Shown here one piece after another: positions 58,504 to 64,000 of a stretch of 64,000 nucleotides of DNA. The translations under genes were made by a program, and so were the position numbers. Source of the DNA: Deltaproteobacteria bacterium (GTDB taxonomy: Bacteria > Desulfobacterota > Binatia > UBA9968). The notes below the pieces were generated by a model. The model was not told the DNA's origin. It ran no database searches and saw only the letters and a program-made list of their open reading frames with translations. Numbering within the stretch: position 1 is the stretch's first letter; each line of letters starts with the position of its first letter. Where the stretch lies: the NCBI GenBank assembly GCA_009379725.1, contig WHTF01000001.1, positions 1 through 64,000 on the forward strand. The letters are read 5' to 3'.

Positions 58504-60972
58504 TTATTGAGGTAATATCTCAACAGGAGGGTTGTCGTCGATTTTTTCTCCGAAACCTCTTGACCGTTCTTTCGACTCCACAGACAACGGGGAACCCTTG
58601 AACAGGGTTTCCGGAGCATCGACAGCTAATGCTTTCCGCAGCACGTCATCCATATGAGCGACCAATTCCAGTTCTACAGTTTTAAGAACCGTGGCCGGAA
58701 TCTCCTCGATATCCTTTTCATTTTCGGCAGGGATGAGCACCTTTTTGATTCCTGCGCGGTGCGCAGCCAATACTTTTTCCTTAAGCCCTCCGATGGGGAG
58801 GATCGTGCCACGCAATGTAATTTCGCCCGTCATTGCGAGATCGTTGCGCACTGGAACCGTTGTCAGAGCCGAAACCAGCGAGGTAGCCATCGTTATTCCA
58901 GCGGATGGTCCATCTTTCGGAATGGCACCTTCGGGAACGTGGATATGAACATCGATCTTTTGGTAAAAATCCTTTTCCAGACCGAGCTCAGTAGCCCGAG
59001 AACGCACATAACTCATAGCGGCCTGGGCGGACTCTTGCATGACATCGCCTAATTTACCGGTAATGATCAGCTGCCCCTTCCCCGGCATAATCGTCACTTC
59101 CGTCGCTAGCAATTCACCTCCGAGTTCGGTCCAAGCCAAGCCGGTTGTCACACCGATCTTTTGCTCTTCTTCGGCCTTTCCATATCGGAATTTTACCGGC
59201 CCCAAGTATTTATGGAGACTCTTTGTACCGACCTGCATGTGGGCATTTCGATCTTTCTTCACCACCTCCACGGCAACCTTCCGGCAGATCGCCGCAATCT
59301 CGCGTTCCAAACTTCTGACGCCAGCCTCTTTGGTGTAGTGTCGAATAACACCCAGTAGTGCATTATCGGTAAAGGTCACATTTTCTGGGGTGAGCCCATT
59401 AGCTTCTTTCTGCTTTTCGAGAAGATAGCGCTTGGCAATACTGAGTTTCTCGAGTTCGGTATAACCCGCAATTCGAATTATCTCCATTCGGTCTTGCAAT
59501 GGACGTGGGATACGGTCAAGCGTATTCGCCGTTGTGATGAACATTACCTTTGAAAGATCATAATCTAAGTCCAGGTAATGGTCGTTAAACGCAGTATTCT
59601 GCTCCGGGTCCAACACCTCGAGTAACGCCGACGATGGATCGCCACGAAAGTCAGTCGACATTTTGTCGATTTCATCCATTAAGAAAACTGGATTGCTCGA
59701 CCCCGCTTTCTTCATCGACTGAGCAATCTTTCCCGGTAATGCACCGATATACGTACGGCGATGTCCGCGAATTTCCGCCTCGTCGCGAACTCCACCTAAA
59801 GAAACACGAACAAATTTTCTTCCGGTGGCACGGGCAATCGACCGTCCTAATGAAGTCTTACCGACTCCAGGAGGGCCTACCAGACATAGAATGGGGCCTT
59901 TGATCTTGCCAACCAAGCTTTGCACCGCCAAATACTCGAGAATTCGCTCTTTAACTTTTTCTAGTCCATAATGATCTTCTTCTAAAATCCTTTCCGCTTC
60001 AGTAATGTCCAGTTTGTCGTCGGTGAATTCATTCCACGGTAGGCTTAAAATCCAGTCAATATAGTTTCTGACCACCGTTGCTTCAGCGGACATCGGTGAC
60101 ATCATCTTTAATTTTTTCAGCTCTTTATCAACCTTTTCGCGAGCCTCCGCCGAAAGTTTTTTCTGCTTAATTTTCTCCTCAATTTCTTGAATCTCGTTTT
60201 TGAACTCGTCTTTTTCGCCGAGCTCTTTCTGAATCGCACGCATTTGTTCATTCAAGTAGTATTCTTTTTGCGAGCGTTCCATTTGCTTCTTGACTCGCGA
60301 GCGGATACGGCGCTCAACTTCAAGAATCTCTATCTCAGCGCGCATATGCCCTAAGACCTTCTCCAATCGCTCGGTCGCATTAAAGGTTTCCAGTAGGTTC
60401 TGGCGGTCCTCCAGCTTGATTCCCAAGTGTGCCACGATAGTATCAGCCAACCGTCCTGGATCATCAATTGAAGAAACCGACATAACCATTTCCGGCGGGA
60501 TTTTTTTCTTGAGCTTTACATAGTTTTCAAAGGTGGTATGAACTTCCCGCGTCAGAGCCTCTACTTCCGTATTTCGTTCGTTAACTTCCGGGGTATCTTC
60601 CACCTCTACCAGGAAAAAATCAGGATTGTTCACGAAGCGGGCGATTTGTGCTCGTTTTTTTCCTTCAATAAGAACTTTGACCGTACCGTCAGGGAGCTTC
60701 AGCATTTGAACAACCGTCCCCAACGTCCCAATCTTATAGATATCGTCTTCTGCAGGCTCGTTGGTCTTTGCATCCTTCTGCGATGAGAGAAAGATCGGGC
60801 CCTGCTTCTGAGTAGCTTCCTCCAGTGCTCTTATAGACCGCTGACGACCGACGAACAGCGGGACGACCATATGAGGGAAAACGATTATGTCCCTCAGAGG
60901 TAGCAATGGCACACGGGTGGAACCCCCAGATTCTCTTTCCTTCTCATCTTTTTTGTCACTGCGAAACAACAT
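58504..60972 (-). CDS. lon: ATP-dependent protease Lon
   Basis: The protein has 822 residues from ATG 60972, with GGAAGG upstream. The N-terminal substrate domain ([20 protein letters not shown]) is followed by a coiled coil and the AAA+ module with Walker [10 protein letters not shown] around 365. The protease domain has catalytic Ser in [11 protein letters not shown] around 687 and Lys in [14 protein letters not shown] about 43 residues later. It degrades damaged and regulatory proteins. It lies 13 bases after clpX. Confidence 0.97.
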   Translation of the reverse strand: MLFRSDKKDEKERESGGSTRVPLLPLRDIIVFPHMVVPLFVGRQRSIRALEEATQKQGPIFLSSQKDAKTNEPAEDDIYKIGTLGTVVQMLKLPDGTVKVLIEGKKRAQIARFVNNPDFFLVEVEDTPEVNERNTEVEALTREVHTTFENYVKLKKKIPPEMVMSVSSIDDPGRLADTIVAHLGIKLEDRQNLLETFNATERLEKVLGHMRAEIEILEVERRIRSRVKKQMERSQKEYYLNEQMRAIQKELGEKDEFKNEIQEIEEKIKQKKLSAEAREKVDKELKKLKMMSPMSAEATVVRNYIDWILSLPWNEFTDDKLDITEAERILEEDHYGLEKVKERILEYLAVQSLVGKIKGPILCLVGPPGVGKTSLGRSIARATGRKFVRVSLGGVRDEAEIRGHRRTYIGALPGKIAQSMKKAGSSNPVFLMDEIDKMSTDFRGDPSSALLEVLDPEQNTAFNDHYLDLDYDLSKVMFITTANTLDRIPRPLQDRMEIIRIAGYTELEKLSIAKRYLLEKQKEANGLTPENVTFTDNALLGVIRHYTKEAGVRSLEREIAAICRKVAVEVVKKDRNAHMQVGTKSLHKYLGPVKFRYGKAEEEQKIGVTTGLAWTELGGELLATEVTIMPGKGQLIITGKLGDVMQESAQAAMSYVRSRATELGLEKDFYQKIDVHIHVPEGAIPKDGPSAGITMATSLVSALTTVPVRNDLAMTGEITLRGTILPIGGLKEKVLAAHRAGIKKVLIPAENEKDIEEIPATVLKTVELELVAHMDDVLRKALAVDAPETLFKGSPLSVESKERSRGFGEKIDDNPPVEILPQ

Positions 60973-60985
60973 AGATTTTCCCTTC

Positions 60986-62239
60986 CTAAGCACTCTCTGC
61001 GGCCTTGGTGTACACGACAATCGGAGGTTCGTTCTTATTCACAACTTCCTCAGAAATGACAACCTCCTTGATATTTGGCTGGGAGGGCATATCGTACATA
61101 ATCTCAAGCATAATGTTTTCCATTATCGCTCGGAGCCCGCGCGCTCCGGATTTGCGCTTCATGGCGTCGCGTGCGATAGCTCGAAGCGCCTCTTCGGTAA
61201 ATTTGAGATGCACGCTTTCCATTTCAAAAAGCTTGGAGTACTGCTTTGTCAGCGCGTTCTTAGGTTCTTTGAGTATCCGTACAAGCGCCGAATCGTCCAG
61301 CTCATCCAAAGTTGCAATGACAGGCAAACGGCCGATGAATTCCGGGATGAGCCCAAACTTTAGAAGGTCCTCCGGCCGGACTTCATGTAATACCTCGGTC
61401 GGTCTCTTGCCGTCTTGTTCATCTAGATGGCCGCCAAAGCCCATGCGCTTTTTACCCGTCCTTTTGCGAATGATATCTTCCAGACCGACAAAAGCCCCGC
61501 CGCAAATAAACAAAATATTTGTCGTATCGACCTGGAGAAATTCCTGCTGCGGATGTTTTCGACCGCCTTTTGGAGGAACACTCGCCATCGTTCCTTCAAT
61601 AATCTTCAACAAAGCCTGCTGCACACCCTCGCCAGACACGTCACGGGTGATCGAAGGATTGTCCGACTTTCGGGATATCTTATCGATTTCATCTATGTAG
61701 ACGATTCCGCGTTGAGCTTTTTCAACATCATAATCCGCCGCTTGAAGAAGGTTGAGAATGATGTTTTCTACGTCCTCTCCGACGTAGCCAGCCTCTGTGA
61801 GGCTAGTCGCATCAGCAATAGTAAACGGTACTTGCAAAAATCGTGCAAGCGTCTGCGCTAGAAGAGTCTTACCAGAACCAGTCGGTCCTAAAAGTAAGAT
61901 GTTACTCTTCTGAAGTTCCACATCTCCGGTCACCATTTGACTGTCGATACGCTTGTAGTGGTTGTGAACCGCCACAGCCAAAATTTTCTTTGCTCTCTCT
62001 TGACCAATCACATATTGGTCCAGAACTCTCTTGATTTCAGCTGGTTTCGGGACGTTGGACGAAGCGGTGAGGGTCTCATCATGATCACACTCTTCGGCGA
62101 TAATATCGTTGCAGAGATCGATGCATTCATCACAGATATATACGGTTGGTCCGGCAATTAGCTTACGAACCTCGTCTTGGCTTTTGCCACAGAAAGAGCA
62201 AACGAGATTTCCAGACCGATCATCACCATGCTTTGGCAT
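60986..62239 (-). CDS. clpX: ATP-dependent unfoldase ClpX
   Basis: The protein has 417 residues. The N-terminal zinc domain has C14, C17, C36 and C39. Walker A is GPTGSGKT at 118-125, and IYIDEIDKI-type Walker B is present ([12 protein letters not shown]). LLKIIEGT and the IGF-type loop region (RMGFGG) for ClpP docking are present. It feeds substrates to ClpP, encoded just upstream (29 bases). Confidence 0.98.
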   Translation of the reverse strand: MPKHGDDRSGNLVCSFCGKSQDEVRKLIAGPTVYICDECIDLCNDIIAEECDHDETLTASSNVPKPAEIKRVLDQYVIGQERAKKILAVAVHNHYKRIDSQMVTGDVELQKSNILLLGPTGSGKTLLAQTLARFLQVPFTIADATSLTEAGYVGEDVENIILNLLQAADYDVEKAQRGIVYIDEIDKISRKSDNPSITRDVSGEGVQQALLKIIEGTMASVPPKGGRKHPQQEFLQVDTTNILFICGGAFVGLEDIIRKRTGKKRMGFGGHLDEQDGKRPTEVLHEVRPEDLLKFGLIPEFIGRLPVIATLDELDDSALVRILKEPKNALTKQYSKLFEMESVHLKFTEEALRAIARDAMKRKSGARGLRAIMENIMLEIMYDMPSQPNIKEVVISEEVVNKNEPPIVVYTKAAESA

Positions 62240-62268
62240 AGAACCCCCGCTTCATTTAAGAAAAGTCT

Positions 62269-62871
62269 TCATTTCTTCAAACTACCTTCGGGTCGAGCTG
62301 CGATGACCTCGTCAACCACTCCATATTCCTGAGCCTGCTTACCTGACATGAACATATCCCGGTCCGTATCCTTCTCAATTTTTTTCAGGCTCTGCCCGGT
62401 GTGCTTCATCAGAATATTATTTAATTCTTCACGCATACGAAGGATTTCACGTGCTTGGATGTCGATATCGGCGGCTTGCCCTTGAAATCCACCAAGAGGT
62501 TGGTGAATCATGATGCGCGAATGAGGCAGCGCATATCTCTTGTTTTTAGCACCAGCAGCTAGAAGCACAGCGCCCATGCTGGCCGCCTGTCCGACGCACA
62601 CGGTAGAAATCTGCGGACGGATGTACTGCATTGTATCATAGATGGCTAGACCCGCTGTAACCGATCCTCCCGGTGAGTTGATGTAGAAGAAAATATCTCT
62701 CTCGGGATCCTCTGATTCGAGGAAGAGAAACTGAGCGGCGATTAAATTTGCTACATCGTCGGTAACGACCGATCCGAGAAACACGATTCGATCTTTGAGC
62801 AACCGCGAGTAAATATCATAGGCCCGCTCCCCGCGTCCGGTCTGCTCGACGACCATGGGAATAAAATTCAT
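62269..62871 (-). CDS. clpP: ATP-dependent Clp protease proteolytic subunit
   Basis: The protein has 200 residues from ATG 62871. The catalytic triad is S98 (GQAASMGA), H123 (MIHQPLGG) and D172 (DTDRD), in exactly the family positions. [20 protein letters not shown] is the standard N-terminus. GAGGAG lies about 10 bases upstream; a TTG at 62880 is too close to it. It follows tig by 30 bases. Confidence 0.97.
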   Translation of the reverse strand: MNFIPMVVEQTGRGERAYDIYSRLLKDRIVFLGSVVTDDVANLIAAQFLFLESEDPERDIFFYINSPGGSVTAGLAIYDTMQYIRPQISTVCVGQAASMGAVLLAAGAKNKRYALPHSRIMIHQPLGGFQGQAADIDIQAREILRMREELNNILMKHTGQSLKKIEKDTDRDMFMSGKQAQEYGVVDEVIAARPEGSLKK

Positions 62872-62901
62872 TTCTAGCAAACTCCTCGACTAGGAGATAT
62901 T

Positions 62902-64000
62902 CTAACTTTTTTTACCCTCGTCATCAACCTTACTGGCAGGAGGATCGACCTCCTTAACCGTCGCCCGTTCCAGCAAAAAGCTCAGCGTACGCTCAAAAGC
63001 CATCTGCGCTCGCAATTCTTCTCGAGCATCGGACCTGGAATAGACCTCGCGCAGAGTCTTTCCCCGCTCTCCGGCAGCTCTGGCCATGGTGTCGATCCTC
63101 TCCTGCAGCTCACTATCTTCGACTTCGATCTTCTCCAATTGAGAAATTCTTTCGATAAGTAAGGTTGCCTGTACTTGCCGGGTGGCACGTCCTTCGAGTG
63201 CTCTCCTGCTTTCCTCAATGGTTGGAGAAGTCTTAAAGTCATCTCCGGCCACAGAAGAAGAGTTGCGTTCCATCAAGTATCGAGTTTGTCGTTCTACCAT
63301 CGTAGATGGCGGCGTAAAGGAATGACTCTCGATAAGATGGTTTAGAATCTCTTCCTTCAATTCTTCCTGTTGAATTTGCTTTAGTTCAGCTTCTAGTCGT
63401 TTCCGGATGACGCTCTTCAGATCCGCCAACGAGGAGCACTCACCGTGATCTTTGGCAAACTCGTCATCGATTGTTGGAAGTATTTTCTGTTTAATCTCAC
63501 GCACTAACACGGAAAACTCCGCAGCCTTTCCAGCGAGTTCCCGATTGGGATAGTCATGCGAATAATCCACCTCAATAGTCTTTTGCTCTCCCTGCTTAGC
63601 CCCTACCAGAGATTCGTCAAACTGCGGTAGGGCCTGCCCTGCACCTACCTCGATGAGGTAATTTTCACCTTTACCGCCAGAAAAAGGTTTCCCCTCCACT
63701 GAGCCGACAAAATCCAGCGAAACAAAATCCCCCGGCCCGACAATGTCACGGTCAGTCACCGGCTCTAAGCGCGCATGGCTTTGTTGCAGCCGTTCGAGCG
63801 CCTCATCAACCTGCTCATCTGTAACGGAGAGCCTAATTTTTTCAACCTCGACTCCGACGTAGTCCTTGACGTCGATCTCAGGCTTAACTTCAAAAATCGC
63901 CGAAAAGGAAAACTCACGCCCCTCCGCCAACTCAGTGGCGTCAATCTCCGGCCGCGAAACAATCTGCAAACGGCGCTCTTTGATCACTTCCCCCAAAGAG
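62902..64000 (-). CDS. tig: Trigger factor (partial, N-terminus off the window)
   Basis: The last 366 codons or so are present. The PPIase domain (FVGSVEGKPFSGG) and the helical chaperone C-domain are complete, ending in a charged tail (VDPPASKVDDEGKKS). Missing at the right edge are about 70-75 residues of the N-terminal ribosome-binding domain, judged from the usual 430-440-residue length. It binds at uL23/uL29 and folds nascent chains. It leads the tig-clpP-clpX-lon cluster. Confidence 0.95.
   Translation of the reverse strand, partial: SLGEVIKERRLQIVSRPEIDATELAEGREFSFSAIFEVKPEIDVKDYVGVEVEKIRLSVTDEQVDEALERLQQSHARLEPVTDRDIVGPGDFVSLDFVGSVEGKPFSGGKGENYLIEVGAGQALPQFDESLVGAKQGEQKTIEVDYSHDYPNRELAGKAAEFSVLVREIKQKILPTIDDEFAKDHGECSSLADLKSVIRKRLEAELKQIQQEELKEEILNHLIESHSFTPPSTMVERQTRYLMERNSSSVAGDDFKTSPTIEESRRALEGRATRQVQATLLIERISQLEKIEVEDSELQERIDTMARAAGERGKTLREVYSRSDAREELRAQMAFERTLSFLLERATVKEVDPPASKVDDEGKKS

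Overview
This window is almost entirely one-directional. All genes run on the minus strand except an lptF-lptG pair at 54665-56977. It reads as the core chromosome of a Gram-negative, LPS-bearing bacterium: LptD, LptF and LptG are present, as is a GDP-heptose pathway. Gene order (argS-SPOR-trpDCFBA-folC-lptD; tRNA-Thr/Tyr/Gly/Thr-tuf-rpmG-tRNA-Trp-secE-nusG; tig-clpP-clpX-lon-hup) resembles deltaproteobacterial-grade lineages (Desulfobacterota and relatives). That placement is an inference from synteny; no marker was searched.

Region 1 (1-8516) is the accessory part and the most interesting. It is a tightly packed operon with 1-4 base overlaps at several junctions. It encodes three late steps of GDP-D-glycero-alpha-D-manno-heptose synthesis (HddA kinase, GmhB phosphatase, HddC nucleotidyltransferase), two sugar-nucleotide SDRs (one GDP-fucose-synthase/ColC-like), a PLP enzyme whose Schiff-base lysine is replaced by histidine (3-dehydratase type), a stand-alone pair of pyruvate-dehydrogenase-like E1 alpha and beta subunits, and a B12-binding radical SAM protein cut by the window edge. 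Together they suggest a deoxygenated, possibly two-carbon-branched heptose for a surface glycan. GmhA and a clear 4,6-dehydratase are not in the window.

Region 2 (8521-19479) holds lptD, folC, the trp genes A, B, F, C and D, a SPOR-domain membrane protein and argS. A candidate promoter lies upstream of argS. Region 3 (19784-21720) holds a LapA-type membrane protein, a 3-hydroxyisobutyrate-dehydrogenase-family oxidoreductase and a cupin. The last two sit after a strong terminator that ends the ribosomal cluster.

Region 4 (21975-54599) is a merged rif/str/S10/spc/alpha supercluster. Reading with transcription it runs rlmB, four tRNAs, tuf, rpmG, tRNA-Trp, secE, nusG, rplKAJL, rpoBC, rpsLG, fusA, the S10 and spc genes, secY-adk-map-infA-rpmJ, rpsMKD, rpoA and rplQ. 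It lacks rpmD. A textbook hairpin with a T-run separates rpsG from fusA. Several ribosomal proteins are zinc-ligand forms.

Region 5 (54665-56977) is lptF-lptG on the plus strand. Region 6 (57008-64000) is rplM-rpsI, tRNA-Asp, tRNA-Val, an HU gene, and lon-clpX-clpP-tig, with tig running off the right edge. No IS element, CRISPR array, rRNA or phage gene was seen.
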